A stretch of 64,000 nucleotides of DNA from Demequina lutea (GTDB lineage Bacteria > Actinomycetota > Actinomycetes > Actinomycetales > Demequinaceae). Where the stretch lies: the NCBI RefSeq assembly GCF_013409005.1, contig NZ_JACBZO010000001.1:496001-560000 (forward strand), written 5' to 3'. Positions 8,528 through 16,866 of this stretch are shown piece by piece. Each line of letters opens with the position of its first letter. The first letter of the stretch is position 1. The translations under genes and the position numbers were made by a program. The notes under the pieces were generated by a model that had not been told where the DNA came from, did not search any database, and was given only the letters and a program-made list of their open reading frames with translations.

Positions 8528-9280
8528 TCATAGCAACAGCGCCGCTGCGGCTACGGCCGACGCGAGGAGCACCGCGACGTCGAAGCGGCGCTGGCTGATG
8601 CGGCGCGCCGTGGCGTAGCCGATGATCCCCCCGAGCAGGATGAGCGGGGCGAGCGTCCCGGCGCGTCCGAGGTCGCTCCAGTGCATCAGGCCGAGCCCGA
8701 CGGAGAAGGGCACTTTGACGAGGTTGACGATGAAGAAGAACCACGCGTTGGTGCCGATGAAGCGCCGCTTGTCGATGCCCGACGCCGACAGATAGAGGGT
8801 CATCACCGCCCCGGCGGCGTTGGCCGTCATCGTTGCGAACCCCACGCTGGTCCCCGCCGTCCAGGCCGCCACGGGGTGCAGATGCGCGTTCGATGTGGGG
8901 GCCTTGCTGTGCCACTTCACCAGGAGCTGGAGGAGGACGAGCACGAGCAGAACGACGCCGATGGTGCGGCGCAGGACGCCGTCGGACACGACCCGGAGGA
9001 AGATCGACCCGAGCACGAGCCCCGGGAGCACGGCCGGTAGCAGTCGCCGGATCAGGGACCAGTCGGCGTCGTGGCGGTAGTGCCATACCGCGACGAGGTC
9101 GCCCACGATGAAGAGCACGAGGATGGCGGCCGTGGACTCCTTCGCGGGGAGAATCGTCGCGAAGATGGCGACGGAGATGGCGGCGAGGCCGCCCAGGGCG
9201 GTCTTGGAGAAGCCGATGATGACCGCGGCCAGCGCCATGAGCAGGACGGCGCCCAGCGACCCGCCGAGCAACTCGAGCAT
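8528..9280 (-). CDS. TauE/SafE-family sulfite/organosulfonate exporter-like permease
   Basis: About 250 residues with eight predicted membrane helices and the family's duplicated layout: GFSKTALGGLAAISVAIFATILPAK near residue 25, and a second half with GFATMTANAAGAVMTLYL. The family moves sulfur- or carboxylate-containing anions across the membrane; the substrate here is unknown. The ATG at 9280 precedes MLELLGGSLG; a TTG at 9292 is also possible. The next gene upstream on the same strand is a YeiH-type putative sulfate exporter, so the pair may concern sulfur anions. Confidence 0.85.
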   Translation of the reverse strand: MLELLGGSLGAVLLMALAAVIIGFSKTALGGLAAISVAIFATILPAKESTAAILVLFIVGDLVAVWHYRHDADWSLIRRLLPAVLPGLVLGSIFLRVVSDGVLRRTIGVVLLVLVLLQLLVKWHSKAPTSNAHLHPVAAWTAGTSVGFATMTANAAGAVMTLYLSASGIDKRRFIGTNAWFFFIVNLVKVPFSVGLGLMHWSDLGRAGTLAPLILLGGIIGYATARRISQRRFDVAVLLASAVAAAALLL

Positions 9281-9381
9281 GGGGGCGTCCAATCTTCAGT
9301 GGCAGGTGCCAGCGTATGCACGCTAGTCCCCGGATAGGTCGACAACCATCCTGCCCGATGCCCGCGCCGCTCGCGGTGCGG

Positions 9382-10671
9382 TCAGTTCAGGCCGGTGGCG
9401 AATTGCAGGCCGAGGCTCGTGAGCGAGACGATGACCCACAGCGAGGCTCCGAGGATCAGAGGCTTGGCTCCGGCCTTCCTGAACCCCGCGAGGTCGGTCG
9501 ACAACCCGATGGCCGACAGGGCGATCGTGATCAGAAACACCGATGTGGTGCTGAGCCCGGAGTGTGCGCCCGCGGGGATGAGGCCCATCGAGTTGACCGC
9601 GGCCACCAGGATGAATCCGATGAGGAACCACGGGACGAGGCGGAGCACGTGGACCCGTGCCCTCGGGACTGGACCGCGAGGCGGAGTCGGAGTCGGGGTC
9701 GGGGTCGGGGTCTGAGTTGGGGTCGGGGTCTGAGGCGGGGTCGGGGTCGGGGTATGAGTCGGATCGAAAACCGCCGTGCGTGGTGCGTTTGTCGCGAGCG
9801 CGGCAAAGTTTGCTGTGCCGTCGGTCGCGGTGCCGTCGGTCGCGGTGCCGTCGGTCGTGATGCCCGCAACCGCGAGGCCCTGAGCCCGGACGCCCGCAAC
9901 CCCGACGCCCGCAACCCCGATGCCCGCAACCGCGGCCCGCTCAGCCGCAGCGTCCCGCCGTCCAGCCCAGGCGGCAAGAACAAAGCTGATGGGGATGATC
10001 ATCAATGTGCGGACGAGTTTGACGACCACCGCGTAGTTGGCTGCGGCGGGTCCGTAGGTGGTTGCCGTCGCGACGACGGAGGACATGTCGTTCACCGCGG
10101 TCCCGGCGAAGAGGCCGAAGGCGTGCTGGCTGAGGCCGAGGAGGTGGCCGATGATGGGGAAAACCAGGACCGCGGTGATGTTGAACAAGAAGATGGTGGA
10201 GATGGCGTACGCAACATCGATGCCGACCGCGCCGATCACTGGGGTGACGGCCGCGATGGCCGAGGCGCCGCAGATCCCGGTGCCCACTCCGATGAGGGTG
10301 CGCAGATTTCCCGTGATTCCAAGCCACCGACCGATGAGCCACGCTGCGGTGAGGCACACGACGAGGGTGCCGATCATGACAGGAAGGGACTCGAGCCCCA
10401 CCTTGGCGATTTGCGCGAGGGAAAGCTGGGATCCGAGTACCACGACGGATAGTTGAAGCACGGACCTCCTTGCCGTGTGCATTCCTAGCTCCAATCGTGG
10501 CCCCGGCTTGATTGCCGTTGCCAGAATCACGCCAATGATGATTCCGGACACTGGGCCACCGATGAGCGGCACGAAGTGGCCGATGGCGGTGGCGACAACG
10601 GCGATCCCGGTCGCCAGCGCCAATCCGGGCACGCGTGCAAGCAGTTCTTGTGTTCGGGTCATGCCACTCAT
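9382..10671 (-). CDS. YeiH/UPF0324 family putative sulfate exporter with repeat-rich insertion
   Basis: Membrane protein of the YeiH (PSE) family: N-terminal helices with VPLIGGPVSGIIIGVILA, the family's conserved LQLSVVVLGSQLS and GTGICGASAIAAVTPVIGA segments, and FAGTAVNDMSSVVATA. About 430 residues compared with the usual 330-350. The extra length is a low-complexity insertion at roughly residues 245-342 made of VAG, TDGTA and TPTP repeats, between two membrane helices near the C-terminus. The start at 10671 gives MSGMTRTQELLARV; nearby alternatives exist. Substrate is unproven for the whole family. Confidence 0.85.
   Translation of the reverse strand: MSGMTRTQELLARVPGLALATGIAVVATAIGHFVPLIGGPVSGIIIGVILATAIKPGPRLELGMHTARRSVLQLSVVVLGSQLSLAQIAKVGLESLPVMIGTLVVCLTAAWLIGRWLGITGNLRTLIGVGTGICGASAIAAVTPVIGAVGIDVAYAISTIFLFNITAVLVFPIIGHLLGLSQHAFGLFAGTAVNDMSSVVATATTYGPAAANYAVVVKLVRTLMIIPISFVLAAWAGRRDAAAERAAVAGIGVAGVGVAGVRAQGLAVAGITTDGTATDGTATDGTANFAALATNAPRTAVFDPTHTPTPTPPQTPTPTQTPTPTPTPTPPRGPVPRARVHVLRLVPWFLIGFILVAAVNSMGLIPAGAHSGLSTTSVFLITIALSAIGLSTDLAGFRKAGAKPLILGASLWVIVSLTSLGLQFATGLN
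9681..9935 (-). repeat. Three in-frame repeat tracts inside the YeiH-like gene
   Basis: Tract 1 (9681-9762) is a degenerate GGGGTC hexamer array encoding a Thr-Pro run. Tract 2 (9815-9859) is three 15-bp units, GTGCCGTCGGTCGCG with the third slightly changed, encoding TDGTA. Tract 3 (about 9890-9935) is a 15-bp array encoding VAG(I/V)G. All keep the reading frame, so copy-number change would only lengthen or shorten a loop. Confidence 0.8.
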
Positions 10672-10730
10672 ACTCGTTGGCCACAAGGTACCCGCGGTAG
10701 ATCAGTCTACTTGGGAGGACACAACTGTGG

Positions 10731-10772
10731 CTTGTGGCTCATGGCTTGTGGCTCATGGCTTGTGGCTCATCG
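10731..10772. repeat. 14-bp tandem repeat, three copies
   Basis: CTTGTGGCTCATGG is repeated head to tail from 10731, 10745 and 10759, the third copy ending CATCG. It lies between the YeiH-like gene's start and the 3' end of the diguanylate cyclase. No function visible. Confidence 0.85.
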
Positions 10773-10792
10773 CTAGCGGCCGGTGGAGCCTG

Positions 10793-11821
10793 TCAGGCGG
10801 TGTGGCCTCGACCATCGTGTGGGCGCTTGAGCTTTTTCGTCTCGTACATGGCAAGGTCGGCCCGGCGGAGCAGGTCCGGGGCTCGCTCGGTCTGGTCCCA
10901 GGTGGCCTCGCCGGAGGAGAAGGAAACCCGGGCCGGTGTGACCTCCTCGAAGCGTTTGATCAGGCGACGGATCTCCACCTGATCCGTGCCGGGAGCGAGT
11001 ACGGCGAACTCATCACCGCCGATTCGGGCGAGGAAGTCTCCGCCGTCACGGACCTGCTTCTGCCACGCATGGGCGATGGTCTGGAGTAGGTGGTCTCCGG
11101 CGGCATGCCCGTCGCGGTCGTTGACGGCCTTGAACCCGTCGAGGTCGACCAGTACGACGGTGACTGTCGTGCCGGTCCGTCGGGACCGTTCCATTTCCTC
11201 GTCGAGACGCTCGTCCCAGGCCCGCCGGTTGGCTAGCCCGGTGAGCGGGTCTACGGTGGCGGCCAGCCGCAGCACGCTCACGAGCCCCAACACGACCGCA
11301 CCGACCACGGCAATGGTGCCGAAGACCGCCGCCCACGCAACCTCCGGTGTCTCAGCCGTCGCCGGCCCGAAGGCGAGTACCGCCGCGTAGCAGACGCCAG
11401 CCGCGCCTATGTGGGCGAGCGCGGCGCGCGCGGAGAACAACAGGGCGGCGAAGGTCGCGGTCAACAGGTAGAGGTTCGCCATGTTGATGTGCTGGGGCAA
11501 GCAGACGACCACCACCGCAGTCACAAACACGTTGCCGACATCGACGTTGACGTGCCGAGTCCACGGTGCGACTTGCCGCCGCCGCGCCACCACGAGCCAC
11601 ATCACCGCGAAGAAGGCACCCGCGATTGATGCTCCTACCAGGACGGCAAGCGCCGCGGTCGACCAGTGACGCAGGGGGAGGACGAGGAGGACGGACACCG
11701 TGGCCATCGCCGGAAGTAGCCCGGCGATCGTGTTGGGCTCGGCCACCATGTCCCGCGCCCGATGGGCCCACGCGCCACGCGGCGTCAAAGGAGGGGTGCG
11801 CCCAACCAGGCGACCAGACAT
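10793..11821 (-). CDS. Membrane-anchored diguanylate cyclase (GGDEF)
   Basis: 342 residues. The N-terminal half has about six membrane helices (residues 30-190). A GGDEF domain follows: DPLTGLANRRAWDERL, LVDLDGFKAVND, and an intact RIGGDEFAVLAPG active site near residue 270. It makes cyclic di-GMP from GTP; the membrane part is probably a sensor. There is no EAL domain. The ATG at 11821 has GGAGG six bases upstream. Cyclic di-GMP often controls polysaccharide output, and a large polysaccharide region lies downstream, but no direct link is visible. Confidence 0.9.
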   Translation of the reverse strand: MSGRLVGRTPPLTPRGAWAHRARDMVAEPNTIAGLLPAMATVSVLLVLPLRHWSTAALAVLVGASIAGAFFAVMWLVVARRRQVAPWTRHVNVDVGNVFVTAVVVVCLPQHINMANLYLLTATFAALLFSARAALAHIGAAGVCYAAVLAFGPATAETPEVAWAAVFGTIAVVGAVVLGLVSVLRLAATVDPLTGLANRRAWDERLDEEMERSRRTGTTVTVVLVDLDGFKAVNDRDGHAAGDHLLQTIAHAWQKQVRDGGDFLARIGGDEFAVLAPGTDQVEIRRLIKRFEEVTPARVSFSSGEATWDQTERAPDLLRRADLAMYETKKLKRPHDGRGHTA

Positions 11822-12061
11822 TCAGAACCTCCGCCAGCGCCTAGGTCAAGTCGAGTCAATTGAATTGAATTGACCACCGGCCGAAACTGCAGAGATTTGA
11901 GTGAAGTTGGACCTCCCCGCACGGTCCTCGTGGTTGCCCGCGCGGCACGGCGGGTGTGGTGATCCCACTCCGCGACACTGCGCCTGGGCCGAACCTCGAC
12001 GCGGGCATCGGCGCGCCTGCGGGTCTATGCTGAAGACGACTTTTCTATATACAGCAAGCGA

Positions 12062-12076
12062 TTCTGATAAACAGAA
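12062..12076. promoter_or_regulatory. IclR-type operator before the dehydratase
   Basis: TTCTGATAAACAGAA is a perfect palindrome with 5-bp arms and an ATAAA centre, 10 bp upstream of the dehydratase start. TTCCAATAAACGGAA and TTCTGATAGAGCGAA occur in the adh-iclR spacer (16805-16839). Its position just before the start suggests repression. Confidence 0.65.
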
Positions 12077-12086
12077 AGGCGAGCGC

Positions 12087-13799
12087 ATGCCTCTGCGTAG
12101 CGACGACTGGTACGAGGGCGAGACCCGCAACGCGTATATCCACCGTGGGTGGATGAGGCGCGGCGCTCCCGACAGTGCATTCGAAGGACGCCCGCAGATC
12201 GCGATCGCCAACACCGCATCGGACCTCACTCCCTGCAACGTGCACCTGCACGAAGTGGCAAAGTCCGTCCGCGACGGCGTCTACGAGGCGGGCGGCATCC
12301 CGCTAGAGCTCCCCGTTGTCTCGCTGGGCGAGACCCAGGTGCGGCCCACCGCGATGTTGTGGCGCAACATGGCGGCGATGGCGACCGAGGAGATGCTCCG
12401 TGCCAACCCCATCGACGGCGTCGTGCTCCTGGGTGGCTGTGACAAGACCATCCCCTCCCTCCTGATGGCGGCATGCTCCGTCGGCCTCCCTGCGGTGGTG
12501 ATTCCTGGCGGGCCGATGCTCACCGGCACCTTCCGCGGCCGCCCGATGGGCTGCGGCACCGAGGTGTGGCGCCTGTCCGAGGAGGTGCGTGCGGGCACCA
12601 TCACCAACGAAGAGTTCACGGACAGCGAGAAGTCGACCGTCCGCTCCAAGGGCCACTGCAACACGATGGGCACGGCCTCGACGATGGGTCTGCTCGCCGA
12701 GGCGCTCGGGATGGTGCTGCCCGGGACGGCAGGCATTCCCGCTCCCGACTCTCGCCTGCTCCAGCAGTCGCACGCCGCGGGGCGGCTGGCCGTGGAGATG
12801 GTGCGGGCGGACCGCCGGCCCAGCCAGATCCTCACGCGCGCGGCATTCCACAACGCGATCATCGCGCTCGCGGCCATCGGCGGCTCGACGAATGCGGTGG
12901 TGCACCTCTTGGCCATTGCTGGCCGGGTCGGGGTCGACCTGACGCTCGACGACTTCGACCGCATCGGCTCGCGCGTGCCCCTCCTGGTGGACCTCCAGCC
13001 CGCAGGTCGGTTCCTGATGGATGACCTCTATCGCGCGGGCGGCCTCGCCGCGGTGCTGAACGAGGTGAAGGATCTGCTCGATCCCGCCGCGCTGACCGTC
13101 ACCGGTCGCCCCCTGGTCGAGCACCTGGAAGGTGCCGAGGTGTGGGACCGCGAGGTCATCCGTAAGCGCGAGGAGCCGCTCGTCGCCGAGGCCGGCCTGG
13201 CCATTCTGAGGGGCAACCTCGCTCCGGACGGCGCCGTGATCAAGCCCGCCGCGGCCTCCGCGCACCTGCTGCAACACCGCGGCCGCGCCGTCGTATTCGA
13301 TAGCATCGAGGACTTCCACGCCCGCGTCGACGATCCCGACCTGGACGTCGATGCCGACTCGGTGATGGTGCTGCGCGGCTGCGGGCCCAAGGGATACCCG
13401 GGAATGCCTGAGGTCTCGAACATGCCCATTCCCGCGAAGTTGCTCGCCCAAGGCGTGCGCGACGTGGTGCGCGTCTGCGACGGCCGGATGAGCGGCACCG
13501 CTTACGGCACCGTGGTGCTCCATGTGGCCCCCGAATCGGCGGCGGGCGGGCCGCTGTCGCTGGTGGAGAGCGGGGACTGGATCGAGCTGGACGTGGCAGG
13601 GCGTCGCCTCACGCTCGATGTGCCAGAGGATGTGCTGGCGGCGCGCACGGCGAGCGCGGCCACGATCGACGCCTACGCGGCGCCCACGCGCGGGTGGGAG
13701 CGCCTGTACGTCGACCACGTGATGCAAGCGGACACGGGTGCCGACCTCGACTTCCTCGTTGGCTCGTCCGGGTCCCGCGTGACGCGGGAATCGCACTGA
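12087..13799 (+). CDS. IlvD/Edd family sugar-acid dehydratase
   Basis: 570-residue Fe-S dehydratase. Motifs: GGCDKTIPSLLMAACSVGLP (cluster Cys), GCGTEVWRLSEEVRAG, KGHCNTMGTASTMGLLAEALG, and the C-terminal RVCDGRMSGTAYG. The family converts dihydroxy acids or aldonic acids to 2-keto acids. The neighbours (lactonase, HpcH/HpaI aldolase, dehydrogenase, no branched-chain biosynthesis genes) point to an aldonate dehydratase producing a 2-keto-3-deoxy sugar acid. The ATG at 12087 was chosen because an operator palindrome sits directly before it; the frame is open upstream to 11901. The exact sugar acid (for example fuconate, arabinonate, xylonate or galactonate) cannot be read from sequence alone. 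Confidence 0.88.
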   Translation: MPLRSDDWYEGETRNAYIHRGWMRRGAPDSAFEGRPQIAIANTASDLTPCNVHLHEVAKSVRDGVYEAGGIPLELPVVSLGETQVRPTAMLWRNMAAMATEEMLRANPIDGVVLLGGCDKTIPSLLMAACSVGLPAVVIPGGPMLTGTFRGRPMGCGTEVWRLSEEVRAGTITNEEFTDSEKSTVRSKGHCNTMGTASTMGLLAEALGMVLPGTAGIPAPDSRLLQQSHAAGRLAVEMVRADRRPSQILTRAAFHNAIIALAAIGGSTNAVVHLLAIAGRVGVDLTLDDFDRIGSRVPLLVDLQPAGRFLMDDLYRAGGLAAVLNEVKDLLDPAALTVTGRPLVEHLEGAEVWDREVIRKREEPLVAEAGLAILRGNLAPDGAVIKPAAASAHLLQHRGRAVVFDSIEDFHARVDDPDLDVDADSVMVLRGCGPKGYPGMPEVSNMPIPAKLLAQGVRDVVRVCDGRMSGTAYGTVVLHVAPESAAGGPLSLVESGDWIELDVAGRRLTLDVPEDVLAARTASAATIDAYAAPTRGWERLYVDHVMQADTGADLDFLVGSSGSRVTRESH

Positions 13800-13813
13800 G
13801 AGAGGTTCGACCC

Positions 13814-14746
13814 GTGAAGGCGGACGGGCTCGGAGGGTCGAGTAAGCGCGGAGGGTGGGACGCGGGCAACACGCCGCGGCCCGTCTCCGACGTGGTGTGC
13901 GCCCTGGGTGAGGGCCCCACGTGGGACGCCGACGCGGGCATGGTGCGGTGGGTCGACATCGAGGCGGGCGCGTGGTTCGAGGCCCCGGTGACCGCCGACC
14001 ACGTGGGCGCCACGCGCATGGTTCTCTCGGTGGACGGCACGCTGAGCGCCGCGGTGCACGCCGAGGACGGCGGCTGTCTTCTCGCGAGGACCCGACACCT
14101 TGAGCACCGCGATGCTTCTGGCGACACGGTCGCAACGTGGGAGCTGATTCCGCCGGACGCGCCGCGCCGGCTCAACGACGGGGCGTGCGACCCCGCGGGC
14201 CGCTTCGTGGTCGGCAGCATGTTGCTCGACTCCTCGTCCGGCGACGAGCAGCTGTGGCGGCTCGAGCACGACGGCACCGTGACGGTGCTTGACGAGGGGA
14301 TCGGGTTGTCCAATGGCCTCGCGTGGAGTTCCGACGGCGGAGTGATGTACCACGTGGACACTCGGCGCCACGTGGTGACGGCACGTGACTACGACTCGGT
14401 TTCCGGACGCGTCGGCGTGCCGTCGGTGCTGATCAACGTGGGAGACGGGCTACCTGACGGGCTGGCCGTTGATCGCGACGGGGACCTGTGGCTCGCGGTC
14501 TGGGGCGAGGCCCAGATTCGCCGGTTTGGACCAGACGGCGCCCTGCGCGGCCCGCTGCACACGGGGGTCGAGCGCACCTCGAACTGCGCGTTCGCAGGGC
14601 CGAACCTTGACCTGCTGGTGGTGACCAGCGCGGGGTCCGGCGCGACCCCCGGCGCGGTGGACGGCAGGCTCCTCGCGCGTCGTGGCCCCGAGACCGGACT
14701 GCCCACCCGAGCGTGGAGTCCCTGCCCCAGCAATTCACAGCAGTGA
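13814..14746 (+). CDS. SMP-30/gluconolactonase-family sugar lactonase
   Basis: 310-residue six-bladed propeller of the SMP-30/LRE family: CALGEGPTWDADAGMVRWVDIE at the N-terminus (with the metal-binding Glu), RLNDGACDPAGRFVVGSM in the middle, and LSNGLAWSSDGGVMYHVDT plus LPDGLAVDRDGDLWLAVWG near the C-terminus. It hydrolyses an aldonolactone to the acid used by the dehydratase. The GTG at 13814 is 12 bp after the dehydratase stop, with AGAGAGG upstream. The C-terminal tail reaches into the leader of the next gene, so the three genes form one operon. Confidence 0.87.
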   Translation: MKADGLGGSSKRGGWDAGNTPRPVSDVVCALGEGPTWDADAGMVRWVDIEAGAWFEAPVTADHVGATRMVLSVDGTLSAAVHAEDGGCLLARTRHLEHRDASGDTVATWELIPPDAPRRLNDGACDPAGRFVVGSMLLDSSSGDEQLWRLEHDGTVTVLDEGIGLSNGLAWSSDGGVMYHVDTRRHVVTARDYDSVSGRVGVPSVLINVGDGLPDGLAVDRDGDLWLAVWGEAQIRRFGPDGALRGPLHTGVERTSNCAFAGPNLDLLVVTSAGSGATPGAVDGRLLARRGPETGLPTRAWSPCPSNSQQ

Positions 14747-14787
14747 TGTCCCGCCAGGCAGTGCCCGGTGGCCCACAAGGAGGAACG

Positions 14788-15612
14788 ATGGAACAGAATC
14801 ACGGCACGACGGCCCGCGCTGCGGCCCACCTCCGCTCCGCCATCGCGAACGGCGGCGCCTACGGCATCTGGACGTCCATCCCCGACCTGTCGGTGGCCGA
14901 GCTCGTGGGGGGACTGCCGTACGACTACGTCATCGTCGACCTCCAGCATGGTGTGACCACCTTCACCGAGCTTCCCGCGCTTGCCCAGGCCATGCGTGCG
15001 GCGGGCAACGCCCCTCTGGTGCGCGTGCCGTGGAAGGACCCCGCACAGATCATGCGGGCGATCGACTCGGGCGCTTACGGTGTCGTGGTGCCGATGGTCT
15101 CGTCCGCTGACGAGGCGAAGGCCGCGGTGAGCGCCTGCCGGTTCCCGCCTGTCGGCGTACGAAGTTGGGGCCCCATGTGGGGCTACGTGCGCTCCGACGG
15201 TGCCCTGCCTCCCGCCGAGCAGGACGCGGGTGTGCTGTGCATCGTCATGATCGAGACGGCGGAGGCGATCGAGGAGCTCGACGCGATCCTGACCACGGAG
15301 GGCCTCGACGGCATCTACATCGGCCCCAACGACCTCGCTCTCGCATGTGGTTTCGGTCGCGGCACCTACCGGGATGAGCCCGCGGTGGCGGCGCTGATCC
15401 AGAAGATCGTGGACGCATGTCGGGCGGCCGGGGTGCCCGTGGGACTGCACTGCTCGGACCCAGAGATGGGCCGCGACTGGATTGCGCGCGGCGTTTCGAT
15501 GGTCACGATTGCGCAGGACACCGGACTCCTCGCCGAGGGAGCGCTCAAGGCGCTGCACAGGGCACGTGGTCGCGGCGGTGACGCAGCGCCAGAGTCTCCC
15601 CGGCCGTATTGA
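14788..15612 (+). CDS. HpcH/HpaI-family 2-keto-3-deoxy-sugar-acid aldolase
   Basis: 274-residue class II (metal-dependent) aldolase: DLQHGVTTFTELPALAQAM, VRVPWKDPAQIMRAIDSGAYGVVVPMV, MIETAEAIEELDAIL (metal-binding Glu) and GIYIGPNDLALACG. The family cleaves 2-keto-3-deoxy acids to pyruvate plus an aldehyde, fitting the dehydratase product. AAGGAGG is well placed before the ATG at 14788. It is the last gene of the plus-strand operon; a repeat-rich spacer follows and the dehydrogenase converges on it. Confidence 0.88.
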   Translation: MEQNHGTTARAAAHLRSAIANGGAYGIWTSIPDLSVAELVGGLPYDYVIVDLQHGVTTFTELPALAQAMRAAGNAPLVRVPWKDPAQIMRAIDSGAYGVVVPMVSSADEAKAAVSACRFPPVGVRSWGPMWGYVRSDGALPPAEQDAGVLCIVMIETAEAIEELDAILTTEGLDGIYIGPNDLALACGFGRGTYRDEPAVAALIQKIVDACRAAGVPVGLHCSDPEMGRDWIARGVSMVTIAQDTGLLAEGALKALHRARGRGGDAAPESPRPY

Positions 15613-15638
15613 TCCTGAAGCGGCCGCGGAGGCGCTGC

Positions 15639-15722
15639 GGCAGCGTGCGTCGGGCAGCGTGCGTCGGGTCGCGAGTGTTCGGCAGCGTGCGTCGGGCAGC
15701 GTGCGTCGGGTCGCGAGTGGCC
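15639..15722. repeat. 42-bp direct repeat, two copies, with internal 14-bp repeats
   Basis: Two near-identical 42-bp units (15639-15680 and 15681-15722), each holding two copies of GCAGCGTGCGTCGG. They lie in the convergent spacer between the aldolase and dehydrogenase genes. Possibly a repeat-type transcription end; no clean hairpin seen. Confidence 0.8.
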
Positions 15723-15738
15723 TGCGCGGCTCGCGGAG

Positions 15739-16755
15739 CTAGCGGCGCGGGTCGATGTGGAACTTGGGCCCAGGGCCCGCGCCAGCGGGGCGCTCGCCAG
15801 CGAGGATCGCGGCGGTCGCATCGAGACCCACGGTTGCCGCCACGAGCGGTCGAGGGTCGACCGCGCCGGTGGCGTAGAGCTCGACGGTTTCCTCGAGCCC
15901 TCCCGATGCGGACAGCACGCCCACGGCGGTCACGTCTTTGATTGCCACTTCCCGGGTGTCGATGAGGCTCGGCTCGCCCGCGATCCCGATCAGTACGACG
16001 CGCCCTCCGGGTTCCACGATGTCCACGGCGAGCGCGGGGGAGCCCTTGGTGTTGGATGCGTCGACGACGGCGCGGAAGGCGTGGGCGCGGTCAAGCCCGT
16101 CCAGAGTCGTGGTGTGCCTGAAGCCGAGGCTCCGCGCGAAGTCCAAGGAGCGCTCGGAACGGCCCACGATATGCACCTCGGCGCCTTGAGCTTGAGCGAT
16201 CTGAGCGACGAGCAGGCCGATGGTTCCTGCGCCGATGACGAGTACCGAATCGCCGGGGCGAAGATTCGCGCCGCGCACCGCCCGCAGGGCGTTTCCACCC
16301 GGCTCCACGAGCGCGCCGAGAACCGAGTCGAAGTCCTCCGGCAGCGCGATGAGCGCGGAAGTGGGCACGGTGAGTCGTTCGGCGAGCGCTCCCGGCCATC
16401 CGTGGCGCACGCCGATCTCGTAGCGCTCCTCACACAGGTGTTGGCGGCCGTCCAGGCATCGCGGGCACGTGCGGCAACCGAGCATCGTGTCGCCCGTGAC
16501 ACGACGCCCCACCCAGGATGCGTCGCTGTCGTCGCCTACTTCGACCACCCGCCCACACCATTCGTGGCCGATGCGCATCGGGAACGTCGCGTCGCCAGAG
16601 ACGAGATAGGCCATGTCGCCCCGGTAGAACTCCATGTCCGTGCCGCACACACCAACGCGGTCCACTTCGACGATCACTTGGCCCGGATCGGCGACGGGTT
16701 CGGGGACGTCGGCGACTCCACCGATTCCTGGTCCGGTGATGACGAAGGCGCGCAT
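15739..16755 (-). CDS. Zinc-dependent MDR sugar/polyol dehydrogenase
   Basis: 338 residues. Catalytic zinc ligands: VCGTDMEFYRGD and GHEWCGRVVEVGD. Structural zinc: the four Cys in MLGCRTCPRCLDGRQHLCEER. Nucleotide fold: VLVIGAGTIGLLVAQIAQAQGAEV. It probably oxidises the sugar at the start of the pathway. The ATG at 16755 is preceded by GGGAGGA; an in-frame ATG at 16830 would run through the operators at 16805-16839. Divergent from iclR across those operators, so it should be co-regulated with the dehydratase operon. Confidence 0.88.
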   Translation of the reverse strand: MRAFVITGPGIGGVADVPEPVADPGQVIVEVDRVGVCGTDMEFYRGDMAYLVSGDATFPMRIGHEWCGRVVEVGDDSDASWVGRRVTGDTMLGCRTCPRCLDGRQHLCEERYEIGVRHGWPGALAERLTVPTSALIALPEDFDSVLGALVEPGGNALRAVRGANLRPGDSVLVIGAGTIGLLVAQIAQAQGAEVHIVGRSERSLDFARSLGFRHTTTLDGLDRAHAFRAVVDASNTKGSPALAVDIVEPGGRVVLIGIAGEPSLIDTREVAIKDVTAVGVLSASGGLEETVELYATGAVDPRPLVAATVGLDATAAILAGERPAGAGPGPKFHIDPRR

Positions 16756-16804
16756 GCGGGTCCTCCCAATCGAGCGTAAACGCAACGCCTCAAGTGTAGT
16801 GATG

Positions 16805-16839
16805 TTCTGATAGAGCGAAGCCGGTTCCAATAAACGGAA
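16805..16839. promoter_or_regulatory. Two tandem IclR-type operators between adh and iclR
   Basis: TTCTGATAGAGCGAA (16805-16819) and TTCCAATAAACGGAA (16825-16839) each match the dehydratase site TTCTGATAAACAGAA at 12 of 15 positions and start 20 bp apart, on the same helix face. This placement in a divergent promoter fits autoregulation. Confidence 0.65.
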
Positions 16840-16866
16840 CTTGTTGGTAGGGTGCGAGGCATGGTG

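Noticed and set aside
9316..10452. Plus-strand open frame of 378 codons
   Set aside because: Antisense to the YeiH-like gene, Asp/Gly/Arg-rich with repeats mirrored from the real gene.
11855..11874. GTCAATT-N6-AATTGAC as an operator for the cyclase gene
   Set aside because: It is a short AT-rich repeat (GAATT x3) and no second copy was found; too weak to annotate.
12303..14135. Minus-strand open frame of 610 codons
   Set aside because: Antisense to the dehydratase and lactonase genes, both with clear motifs; Arg/His/Pro-rich composition typical of a high-GC shadow.
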